Both the position numbers and the translations under genes were made by a program. Below the pieces are notes generated by a model, which worked only from the letters and a program-made list of their open reading frames with translations, had not been told where the DNA came from and did not search any database. From RGIG4608 sp964413365 (GTDB lineage Bacteria; Bacillota; Clostridia; Oscillospirales; CAG-272): a DNA stretch of 9,793 nucleotides. This document shows, one piece after another, positions 1 to 5,640 of the stretch. Location of the stretch: the NCBI GenBank assembly GCA_964413365.1, contig CAYPRM010000042.1:1-9793 (forward strand), in the 5' to 3' direction. Each line of letters starts with the position of its first letter. Within the stretch, counting starts at the first letter, position 1.

Positions 1-389
1 GGAAGCTGTCGCGGAGTGACTGAAGGAGAGCGCGGTATTAAAAAGTTTGAATTTGCATAAAAAGTGCAGATTTTTCAGCCGCGCAGGCTCCTTCCACCGC
101 TTCGCGGTCCCCCTCCCTCTCGGAGGGAGGCTATCGCAAGCCCTCGTTTTGGCAACACGAGCTTCGTACCGTGCGTACCCAACCGCCCGATTTTTAATAA
201 AACGGTCGGCGTGTTGTTAAAAACCTGCGCGCAGTCGTTCACGGGGGAACGCTCGCGATGAATTCGCAGGTTTAGGTGCGTGTGGTGGGAAAAACACGAC
301 GCCGCGCGGATTTTTGTGCCATCACCGTGTTTTCAAAACGATTTTCTCCCATCTTCCACAATGCGTCGCTGTACTTACGCGTATTGCCT
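1..389. repeat. Gene-free stretch of palindromic repeat modules
   Basis: No credible gene is visible here; the open frames are translations of repeats. Seen directly: a GGAAGCTGTCGCG-type module at 1-30 that recurs in the same orientation near 4951-4975; a small hairpin ACCGC-TTC-GCGGT at 96-108; a perfect 8-bp hairpin CCTCCCTC-TCG-GAGGGAGG at 112-130; and an inverted composite repeat at about 140-324 (separate entry). Bases 325-389 lie beyond the 3' end of the minus-strand acetyltransferase gene and hold nothing I recognise; no clear terminator for that gene is visible. Confidence 0.7.
140..324 (-). repeat. Inverted copy of the composite intergenic repeat
   Basis: Read on the minus strand, this segment aligns by eye along most of its length with plus-strand 4698 to about 4885. 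It contains, in the same order, the module beginning GATGGCACAAAAATCC (about 283-324), the nested-hairpin module (221-273), and a tail with the shared words ACACGCCGAC and TTTTATTAAAAATCG. The hairpin module here has perfect outer arms, AAACCTGCG at 221-229 and CGCAGGTTT at 265-273. The inner stem is GAACG/CGTTC rather than the TCGCG/CGCGA used in most other copies. No transposase or target-site duplication was found. It is non-coding and possibly a MITE-like or structured-RNA element. Confidence 0.7.
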
Positions 390-827
390 TTACAAAAGCT
401 TCGATTTCAATTTCAAATTAGTAGCGTCGCCGTAGCCGAGCTTGCCGTAAAAGTGCTCGTGCATTTCATCATTGACCGCAACGAGCTGAACCATCGCCGC
501 GCCCATTTTCTTCACTTGCTCCTCAAGCGCCGCCATCATTCCTGTGCCAACGCCGATTTTCTGGTATTCGGACGCAACAATGATCTCCGCAAGGTTATAA
601 GCCGTAAGATCCGAAAAGGTCTCAAATCTGCCCATGGCAAAGCCGACCGCGTTCGTGCCGTCCTCTGCGATCATGCAGTAAGAATCGGGCGAGCCGAGCA
701 CCTGCCAAACTCTGCGATGTACAAGCTCAGGAGTCCATTCATCGCCCGTCCCGTTCCAATATTCAATAAAAAGAGGGGTAACCCTTGCGATGTCCTCTTT
801 TTGCATTTGTCTGTATGTGATATTCAT
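390..827 (-). CDS. GNAT-family N-acetyltransferase
   Basis: A 145-residue protein, the usual length for a single-domain GNAT enzyme, which transfers an acetyl group from acetyl-CoA to an amine. The substrate cannot be told from sequence. The N-terminus (ITYRQMQKEDI) fits the first strand and helix of the fold. The acetyl-CoA pyrophosphate-binding motif A is seen as EIIVASEYQKIGVGTG (residues 81-96, core Q-K-I-G-V-G-T-G), and motif B ends with the typical HFYGKLGY near residues 125-132. The ATG at 827 is preceded on the minus strand by GGGAG about 9 bases upstream, with an AAGGAA directly adjacent. It lies downstream of parB on the same strand, but a 220-base gap with a large hairpin suggests a separate transcript. 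The family is clear; the specific function is unknown. Confidence 0.88.
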   Translation of the reverse strand: MNITYRQMQKEDIARVTPLFIEYWNGTGDEWTPELVHRRVWQVLGSPDSYCMIAEDGTNAVGFAMGRFETFSDLTAYNLAEIIVASEYQKIGVGTGMMAALEEQVKKMGAAMVQLVAVNDEMHEHFYGKLGYGDATNLKLKSKLL

Positions 828-932
828 TTCCTTTTTCTCCCATTTTTATGTTCTTTGTCGCTCGGTGCTCGTTATGTGCCAAGTGAATTTACGCTAAATC
901 TGCTTCGGCATCGCGAATGTAATAATAATTGA

Positions 933-1006
933 AATGATAGAGATCGTGGGTAATTTGCAAAGAACAATTGTTCGTTAGTTCCCTGCCCTTCCCCACGATC
1001 TGTCAT
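933..1006. other. Large imperfect inverted repeat between parB and the acetyltransferase
   Basis: The arms are AATGATAGAGATCGTGGG (933-950) and CCCCACGATCTGTCATT (about 990-1006), pairing over roughly 16 bp with a small bulge. The roughly 40-base loop contains the perfect 12-base palindrome GAACAATTGTTC at 962-973. It begins about 40 bases past the parB stop on the minus strand. It may end parB transcription, although no strong T-tract follows the stem, or it may be an operator or leader structure for the acetyltransferase gene. Confidence 0.5.
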
Positions 1007-1046
1007 TAACCGTATTGTTTTTTTGCAAAAATCCTACCTATATTAA

Positions 1047-1949
1047 TTATAAATCCTTAAATATTTCGCTTCCGCAAACGCTCTGAAGCAGCGTCTCAAG
1101 GTCCTCGTCGGAGTCGAAGGATATCTCAAGCGTGCGCTTTTTGGCGGTGTTCGTGATCTTCACCTTGCGGCCGAGAACCTCACGGGAACGCTTTTCAAGC
1201 TCGTGAAGGTGGATGCGCGTCATCACCGTTGCGTTGACCGCCTCCGCATCAAGCTCCTCCTGCGTAACCTCGGAGGTGGAATTGATCCTTTTTACGGTAT
1301 TTTCCACCTCTCGCACGCTCAGATCCTTCTCGATTATCTTGTGCGCGAGCGATATGACCGTTTCCTCACTCTCAAGTCCGAGTAGTGCGCGCGCGTGCCC
1401 TGCGGAAAGCTCACCGTTTTTAAGCATTTCAAGCACTTCTTCGGGCAGATCGAGCAGTCTGAGCAGGTTTGCGATCGCCGAACGGCTCTTTCCAACCTGC
1501 TTTGACACCTGATCCTGCGTCAGGTCAAAGCGGTCCATCAGTCCGCGGTACGCCAAGGCCTCCTCGATGGGGTTCAGATCCTCACGCTGAATGTTCTCTA
1601 TGATCGATACCTGCGCGATCTTCAGATCGTCTCCGTCGAGCACGACCGCAGGGATTTCGTCCAGTCCCGCGAGCTTCGCCGCACGCCAACGGCGCTCTCC
1701 TGCGATTATTTCGTATGTATCGTCTATGAGCTGGCTCGGACGCACGATTATCGGCTGCAAAATGCCGTATTTCTGCACGCTTTCCGCCAACGCCTCAAGC
1801 CCCTCGCGCTCAAATGTCTTTCGCGGCTGATCGTGGCGCGGCTCGATCGACGAGAGCTTTATTATCTCTCCTGCGCCTTTTTTGCTTTCGACGAGATTAT
1901 CGTCAAAGGTATCGAAAATGCTCTTTCCAAGTCCTCTTGATTTTGCCAT
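1047..1949 (-). CDS. parB: ParB/Spo0J chromosome-partitioning protein
   Basis: A 300-residue CTP-dependent DNA clamp that loads at parS sites and spreads to build the partition complex next to the origin. Seen in order: a basic N-terminus beginning MAKSRGLGKSI, the ParB/Srx domain with the nucleotide-binding motif GERRWRAAKLAG (residues 84-95), the conserved ENIQREDLNPIEEA segment (118-131), a helix-turn-helix LTQDQVSKQVGKSRSAIANL (143-162) that reads parS, and a C-terminal dimerisation region rich in basic residues. Length is typical for Firmicutes Spo0J. The ATG at 1949 has GAGGAAG upstream at good spacing. It follows parA by 91 bases on the same strand with no terminator, so the two are probably co-transcribed. 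Cognate parS sites lie about 1 kb upstream in this window. Confidence 0.97.
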   Translation of the reverse strand: MAKSRGLGKSIFDTFDDNLVESKKGAGEIIKLSSIEPRHDQPRKTFEREGLEALAESVQKYGILQPIIVRPSQLIDDTYEIIAGERRWRAAKLAGLDEIPAVVLDGDDLKIAQVSIIENIQREDLNPIEEALAYRGLMDRFDLTQDQVSKQVGKSRSAIANLLRLLDLPEEVLEMLKNGELSAGHARALLGLESEETVISLAHKIIEKDLSVREVENTVKRINSTSEVTQEELDAEAVNATVMTRIHLHELEKRSREVLGRKVKITNTAKKRTLEISFDSDEDLETLLQSVCGSEIFKDL

Positions 1950-2040
1950 TTTTTCTTCCTCACATTCTTTTTATTGCCGATTTTAAGTCGGAATTTTGAT
2001 TTTTTAACGTGTTTTTGCGTAATTTTAACCGTTTTAAGCC

Positions 2041-2802
2041 TTAGATTCTCGAAATAAGCTCCTTAGCCACATCAAGATATTCGGACGCGCCCTTGGAATG
2101 TTTGTCGTAGTAGTATACGGGCTTGCCGAAACTCGGTGCCTCGCTCAGACGCACGTTTCTTGATATGCACGTTTCAAAAAGCTTGTCGGGATAGTATTTT
2201 CTGAGCTCGTCCATGACCTGCATCGAGAGCAAAAGCCTCTTGTTGTACATTGTGATCAGGATTCCGACGATCTCAAGGTTGGGATTATAGAGCTTTTTGA
2301 CCTTTTTGGTCGTATTTATCAGCTGTGAAAGCCCCTCGAGGGCGTAAAATTCCGCCTGCATCGTTACAACTATGCCGTTACTCGCCGAAAGTGCGTTGAC
2401 CGTGAGCATTCCGAGCGAGGGAGGGCAGTCGATTATGATATAATCGTAGTCGTTTTCTATGGATGCGAGCGCGTCCTTAAGGTTAAATTCGCTGCCCTCA
2501 TCATTGTAAAGGTCAAATTCCGTTGCCGAAAGGCTCACGTTTGCAGGAATTATGGACAGATTTTGGTACGCTGTCTCAATTACGATAGATTTGATGTTAG
2601 CTTCGCCCTTCAGAACCTCTCTGACTGTGCCCTTGAGTGATCTTTTCGGAATTCCGACGCCGCTCGTTGCGTTGCCCTGGGGATCAAGATCGATCAAAAG
2701 CGTCCTTTTACCCGAAATTCCAAGGGATGCGGCGACATTGACTGCGGAGGTCGTCTTTCCGACGCCGCCCTTTTGATTGGCGAAGGATATAATTTTTGCC
2801 AT
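2041..2802 (-). CDS. parA: ParA/Soj chromosome-partitioning ATPase
   Basis: A 253-residue deviant-Walker ATPase that dimerises on nucleoid DNA with ATP and works with ParB in origin segregation (and, in Bacillus, DnaA control). Seen: the deviant Walker A motif KGGVGKTT (residues 11-18) with the signature lysine, the A' box DLDPQGN (38-44), Walker B YIIIDCPPS (121-129), and an ordinary ParA C-terminus. I chose the ATG at 2802 (MAKIISFANQ) because an AAAGGAG ribosome-binding site sits about 7 bases upstream and the family's conserved N-terminus starts there; the open frame runs upstream through the parS sites but that part is leader. A promoter and hairpin leader lie directly upstream. It is expected to be co-transcribed with parB. 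Confidence 0.97.
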   Translation of the reverse strand: MAKIISFANQKGGVGKTTSAVNVAASLGISGKRTLLIDLDPQGNATSGVGIPKRSLKGTVREVLKGEANIKSIVIETAYQNLSIIPANVSLSATEFDLYNDEGSEFNLKDALASIENDYDYIIIDCPPSLGMLTVNALSASNGIVVTMQAEFYALEGLSQLINTTKKVKKLYNPNLEIVGILITMYNKRLLLSMQVMDELRKYYPDKLFETCISRNVRLSEAPSFGKPVYYYDKHSKGASEYLDVAKELISRI

Positions 2803-2827
2803 TTTTAACTCCTTTACTTCTGTTATT

Positions 2828-2844
2828 CCGACGTTGTGCGTCGG
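2828..2844. other. Small hairpin in the parA leader
   Basis: CCGACG-TTGTG-CGTCGG is a perfect 6-bp stem with a 5-base loop. It lies between the predicted parA transcription start and the ribosome-binding site. There is no T-tract, so it is not a terminator; it may be a leader stem affecting mRNA stability or translation. Confidence 0.5.
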
Positions 2845-2859
2845 GTGTTGTTCGGTTTT

Positions 2860-2888
2860 ATTATAGCATATATCGCGCAGAAATGCAA
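2860..2888 (-). promoter_or_regulatory. Predicted sigma-A promoter of parA-parB
   Basis: On the minus strand, -35 TTGCAT (2883-2888), a 17-base spacer and -10 TATAAT (2860-2865). The -10 is a perfect match; the -35 keeps TTG only. The predicted start is near 2853, about 50 bases before the parA ATG. parS site 1 lies about 40 bases upstream of the -35 box, so bound ParB could influence this promoter. Confidence 0.6.
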
Positions 2889-2928
2889 GAGAAACAGCGT
2901 ATTTTCCGTTAGAAATTTTCAATTTCTT

Positions 2929-2944
2929 TGTTTCACGTGAAACA
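2929..2944. promoter_or_regulatory. parS site 1 (ParB-binding)
   Basis: TGTTTCACGTGAAACA is a perfect 16-base palindrome and an exact match to the bacterial parS consensus. It lies upstream of the parA promoter in the rsmG-parA gap, the usual place for origin-proximal parS sites. Confidence 0.96.
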
Positions 2945-3009
2945 TTTTGTCGATTTTTGCGTGTTTTAACCAACAAAGTCGTGAATTTGCCTGTTTTGCA
3001 CACGCAAAT

Positions 3010-3025
3010 TGTTCCACGTGAAACA
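3010..3025. promoter_or_regulatory. parS site 2 (ParB-binding)
   Basis: TGTTCCACGTGAAACA differs from the perfect palindrome at one position and fits the Bacillus-type form TGTTNCACGTGAAACA. It starts 81 bases from the start of site 1. The two share the 20-base word CACGTGAAACATTTTGTCGA, which extends the match well beyond parS on one side. Confidence 0.95.
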
Positions 3026-3061
3026 TTTTGTCGAATGTCCGCCAAAACAGTTCTCTTACAG

Positions 3062-3105
3062 ATACAAAAAGCCCCAGTTCAAAGCCGGGACTTTTTTGTA
3101 TTTTT
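3062..3105 (-). terminator. Rho-independent terminator of rsmG
   Basis: The arms ATACAAAAAGCCCC (3062-3075) and GGGACTTTTTTGTAT (3087-3101) pair with one mismatched or bulged position, leaving an A/T-rich base. Read on the minus strand it starts directly after the rsmG stop (3109), and its CTTTTT side gives the T-tract. A T-run on the plus strand also makes it potentially bidirectional. It separates rsmG from the parS-parA region. Confidence 0.75.
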
Positions 3106-3108
3106 AAA

Positions 3109-3873
3109 TCATTTTTTGCCTTTTTCGTTGGATTTTTTGATCTGTGAATATTTGCGTGGGTAATTAGTCGGCGTTGCATTGTGCTTAGGAATAGTGATAA
3201 CAGTCCGAGCCTCGCTGATAGTCTCACCGACCGTCTCTCCAATAAGAGTCAAGTTAGCAAGAGACGCTGCGGCGAACGACTCTTTGCCCGCAAGCCTTGT
3301 GATAATCTCCCTCGCGCCGTCAAGCTCCTCGCGTGCGCTCTTCGCCTTCATCGCCACGAGCGTTCCGTCGACTCTGACGAGGGGCAGAGTGAGCTCTGCA
3401 AGCACAGGCATCGAGGCGACAGCGCGTGCGGTAGCACAATCGAAGTGCTCACGATACTTTTTATCGTGTGCAAGCTCCTCCGCGCGCCCAACAAGCGTCG
3501 AAACATTCGAAAGGCCGAGCATTTCCGCCGTTTCCGCAACATATTTTACTCGTTTTTCGGTGCTGTCGAGTGCGCAGATCCGCAGATCAGGGCGCATTAT
3601 CGCGAGCGGCAGGGTAGGGAACCCGGCTCCGCATCCGACGTCGACGAGGGTTGAATTCTCGGGAACGAACGCAGATATCATCAGCGAGTCGACGATGTGC
3701 TTAAATATTACGCCGTCCTCGTCCGTGATCGCGGTCAGATTCATTATTTTATTTCTCTCCTCGAGCCTCTCGGACATTATGAACAATTGTTCGATCTGTT
3801 CCTCGCTCGCGTCGATATTGAGATTGAGGCGCAGGGCGTCGCGAAGCTTTGGCTTAAAGGTTTCAGGGTTCAT
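3109..3873 (-). CDS. rsmG: 16S rRNA (guanine527-N7)-methyltransferase RsmG (GidB)
   Basis: A 254-residue SAM-dependent enzyme that methylates N7 of G527 in the 530 loop of 16S rRNA; loss in other bacteria gives low-level streptomycin resistance. Seen: the N-terminal NLTAI motif (residues 45-49) and HIVDSL (59-64), the SAM-binding loop VDVGCGAGFP (77-86), DSTEKR (103-108), GRAEE (129-133), ATARAVASM (147-155), and the family's C-terminal basic segment with YPRK. The last dozen residues are unusually lysine-rich. The ATG at 3873 has GGAGG about 6 bases upstream. In many Firmicutes rsmG follows mnmG and precedes parA/parB; the parA-parB side is conserved here, but mnmG is replaced by a truncated frame and repeats. 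Confidence 0.96.
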   Translation of the reverse strand: MNPETFKPKLRDALRLNLNIDASEEQIEQLFIMSERLEERNKIMNLTAITDEDGVIFKHIVDSLMISAFVPENSTLVDVGCGAGFPTLPLAIMRPDLRICALDSTEKRVKYVAETAEMLGLSNVSTLVGRAEELAHDKKYREHFDCATARAVASMPVLAELTLPLVRVDGTLVAMKAKSAREELDGAREIITRLAGKESFAAASLANLTLIGETVGETISEARTVITIPKHNATPTNYPRKYSQIKKSNEKGKK

Positions 3874-4129
3874 TTTGGTCCTCCAAATTTCGGTATTTTT
3901 GCAAAAACGTTTCCATTATTTGCATTTTCAGATAAATTTCACACGTTTTTTTCTTCAAAAACACCCACAATTCTTCCGCATTTCCCACGGAATAGCAGTC
4001 ATTTTTGAAAATATGCATCATTTTAGCACGTGAAATTATAACAATATAATTTTTCATTCTGTATACGGAACGTATCGCATCGTGTGGGATCACGGTCGTA
4101 TTCCGCAAGCCGTCGCGCGAAGCTCGCTA
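3863..4129 (-). pseudogene. Remnant of a YcxB-like protein (C-terminal part only)
   Basis: An open frame on the minus strand runs from just after an in-frame TAG near 4130 to a TGA at 3863-3865. It overlaps the rsmG start by 11 bases, an arrangement typical of translational coupling. The peptide contains HDAIRSVYRMKNYIVIISRA followed by K-N-D and an E-E-L-W-V-F-L segment. To my eye this matches the C-terminal pattern of YcxB-like proteins (strand, strand, KxxF/Y, short helix). This is recognition from memory, not a search. There is no ATG and no ribosome-binding site at the 5' end (only a TTG near 4108), and the N-terminal two-thirds expected of the family is missing where repeat DNA begins. 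It is probably a decayed fragment; a short functional protein is possible. Confidence 0.42.
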
Positions 4130-4224
4130 TCGGTCAGCTCGGTTGCAGTAAGCATTTCTACGGCGCTGCAAGGCGGCAAAATTCGGCGTGGGCAAAACCG
4201 CGCGACCGCAAACGCCACCCGCGC

Positions 4225-4255
4225 GTCATCCTCGAGCGAAGCGAAGGATCTTGCG
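4225..4255. repeat. Dispersed palindromic repeat of the TCATCCTCGAGCGAAGCG type
   Basis: The segment CGTCATCCTCGAGCGAAGCG followed by AAGGATCTT is an imperfect palindrome (ATCCT...AGGAT arms). When translated it gives the RVILERSEGS peptide often seen as a spurious product in bacterial genomes. It is single copy in this window and non-coding. Confidence 0.55.
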
Positions 4256-4308
4256 CGGCGATGGTGCAAAAATCCGCGCGGCGGTGGTTTTTCCCACCGC
4301 ACGTACCC

Positions 4309-4362
4309 AAACCTGCGAAATTTTCGCGACCGTTCCCCCATACGCGACTGCGCGCAGGGGTT
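4309..4362 (+). repeat. Nested-hairpin repeat module X, copy 1
   Basis: Outer arms AAACCTGCG and CGCAGG-GG-TT. The inner stem is TCGCG / CGCGA around the loop containing CGTTCCCCCATA. It is followed by module Y. Confidence 0.75.
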
Positions 4363-4561
4363 GGTTAACATCACCGCGGAAAATATATTACAAAAGGATG
4401 AATTTTGCGTTACTATTTTGCAGCAACGAGGCGGTTGGGGTGGCGGCGAGGTGGCTGGCGTGGCGGCGAGATGGTTGGTGCGGTGGTAAAAAACGCGTCG
4501 AGATTCTTCGTCACACTCACAGCGATAGTGTTTCTCGAAAATCTCCCCACCGCACGTACCC

Positions 4562-4615
4562 AAACCTGCGAAATTTTCGCAAGCGTTCCCCCATACGCGA
4601 CTGCGCGCAGGGGTT
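4562..4615 (+). repeat. Nested-hairpin repeat module X, copy 2
   Basis: Same outer arms as copy 1. The left inner arm is TCGCA instead of TCGCG, so the inner stem is weakened. It is followed by module Y at 4635-4691, making a near-duplicate of 4309-4438. Confidence 0.75.
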
Positions 4616-4746
4616 GGTTAACATCACCGCGGGAAATATATTACAAAAGGATGAATTTTGTGTTACTATTTTGCAACAACGAGGCGGTTGGTGCGGCGAT
4701 GGCGCAAAAATCCGCGCGGCGGTGGTTTTTCCCACCAACCTCACCC

Positions 4747-4801
4747 AAACCTGCGAAATTTTCGCGATCGTTCCCCCATACGCGACTGCGTGCAGGGGTT
4801 T
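4747..4801 (+). repeat. Nested-hairpin repeat module X, copy 3
   Basis: Preceded by module Z and followed by a tail (AACACGCCGACTGTTTTATT and onward) also present in the inverted copy at 140-324. The right outer arm is TGCAGGGGTTT, a small change from CGCAGGGGTTT. Confidence 0.75.
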
Positions 4802-5034
4802 AGTAACACGCCGACTGTTTTATTAAAAATCGAGCGGTTTTGGTACGCACGGCACAAAGCCCGTGTTGCGAAAACAATGCTTTAAGAAAGGCTTCCCTGG
4901 CGCCGGGGCTCCCCAATGCGAGCAACGCGAGTGTTGGGGGTTCGCGGCTACGGAAGCTGTCGCGAAGCGACTGATGAGTCGGCTATTTGCAAAAGTAACC
5001 TTTGCTTCTCAAAAGCATCCCCCTGACCTCACCC

Positions 5035-5089
5035 AAACCTGCGAAATTTTCGCGAGCGTTCCCCCATCCGCGACTGCGCGCAGGGGTTT
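5035..5089 (+). repeat. Nested-hairpin repeat module X, copy 4
   Basis: Outer arms are intact. The loop reads CATCCGCGACTG where the other copies have CATACGCGACTG, leaving the CGCGA inner arm intact. Confidence 0.75.
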
Positions 5090-5148
5090 AGGACACCGCC
5101 CGTTGTTTATATAAACTTGCAATTTACAAAATTCCACCGCACGCACCT

Positions 5149-5203
5149 AAACCTGCGAATTCATCGCGAGCGTTCCCCCATACGCGACTGCGCGCAGGGG
5201 TTT
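5149..5203 (+). repeat. Nested-hairpin repeat module X, copy 5
   Basis: Begins AAACCTGCGAATTCATCGCG, closest to the inverted copy at 221-273 in its GAATTCATCGCG segment. It is followed by module Y at 5222-5278. Confidence 0.75.
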
Positions 5204-5468
5204 GTTTTGTATCACTGCAGGAATATATTACAAAAGGATGAATTTTGTGTTACTATTTTGTAACAGCGAGGCGGTTGGTACGGCGATGGCACAAAAATCC
5301 GTGCGGCGTCGGATTTTTGGCAACACCCCGCACAATATATTTCAAAAGTGTGAATTTTTTATTTCGATTTTGTTGCGGAGCAACGGGCGGACAGGGAAGT
5401 CGTTATCATAATATTAAAAATATATTATCTTGTTATGAACTTTTTGTTACTGTTTTGTTACAGCAACA

Positions 5469-5519
5469 CCGCGGTCGGCGGACTGCGCGCAGGGGCTTGG
5501 GGGGCGGTGCCGACCGCGG
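5469..5519. repeat. Perfect 11-bp GC-rich inverted repeat
   Basis: CCGCGGTCGGC (5469-5479) and GCCGACCGCGG (5509-5519) are exact reverse complements separated by 29 bases. The spacer contains GACTGCGCGCAGGGG, the right half of module X. There is no T-tract and no adjacent gene; it looks like a decayed or rearranged repeat end. Confidence 0.6.
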
Positions 5520-5595
5520 CGCATAATTATATAAAATTGCGATCCTGCATCCACTGCGCCGTCAAGACCTGTCCCTTCACGCCCTCACCGCGGTC

Positions 5596-5638
5596 AATAA
5601 AAGCCAAGAACGGCGCACGTTCTTGGCTTTTATTTTAT
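5596..5638 (-). terminator. Rho-independent terminator of gdhA (bidirectional)
   Basis: A perfect 17-bp stem, AATAAAAGCCAAGAACG (5596-5612) and its complement at 5618-5634, with the 5-base loop GCGCA. It starts a few bases past the gdhA stop. T-rich tails exist on both strands (TTTTATT on the minus strand, TTTTATTTTA on the plus strand), so it should stop transcription from either side. Confidence 0.93.
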
Positions 5639-5640
5639 GA

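Larger units (their letters stand above)
4130..5595. repeat. 1.5-kb gene-free block of interspersed repeat modules
   Basis: No frame here has a family-like sequence or a usable ribosome-binding site; the open frames on both strands are the same repeated peptides (for example MNFVLLFC) and are translated repeats. Three modules recur. Module X is a nested hairpin of about 55 bp, at 4309-4362, 4562-4615, 4747-4801, 5035-5089 and 5149-5203. Module Y, about 57 bp with the core ATTACAAAAGGATGAATTTT, is at about 4382-4438, 4635-4691 and 5222-5278, with diverged copies near 5335-5390 and 5420-5475. Module Z, about 40 bp with the core CAAAAATCCGCGCGGCGG, is at 4260-4300, 4698-4737 and, diverged, 5284-5322. 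The usual order is Z-X-Y. A GAAGCTGTCGCG-type palindrome lies at 4951-4975. Confidence 0.85.

Noticed and set aside
276..932. 218-residue plus-strand frame over the acetyltransferase gene
   Set aside because: It is antisense to a clear GNAT gene and has no recognisable family features or start signals.
2803..3045. Upstream extension of ParA
   Set aside because: The extension runs through parS sites and the promoter; the conserved ParA N-terminus and ribosome-binding site fix the start at 2802.
4026..4036. Possible third parS (GCACGTGAAAT)
   Set aside because: Only half of the palindrome matches; the left half is not GTTTC-like.
4090..4563. 157-residue frame on the minus strand in the repeat block
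   Set aside because: Its peptide segments repeat those of neighbouring frames and arise from modules X, Y and Z; there is no ribosome-binding site or family-like pattern.
4188..4826. 212-residue frame on the plus strand in the repeat block
   Set aside because: It consists of repeated peptides from the repeat modules; frames of similar length exist in other phases because the modules are GC-rich.
4309..5203. CRISPR or tandem array from module X copies
   Set aside because: Copies are irregularly spaced (about 115 to 290 bases apart) and interrupted by other repeats; no cas genes.
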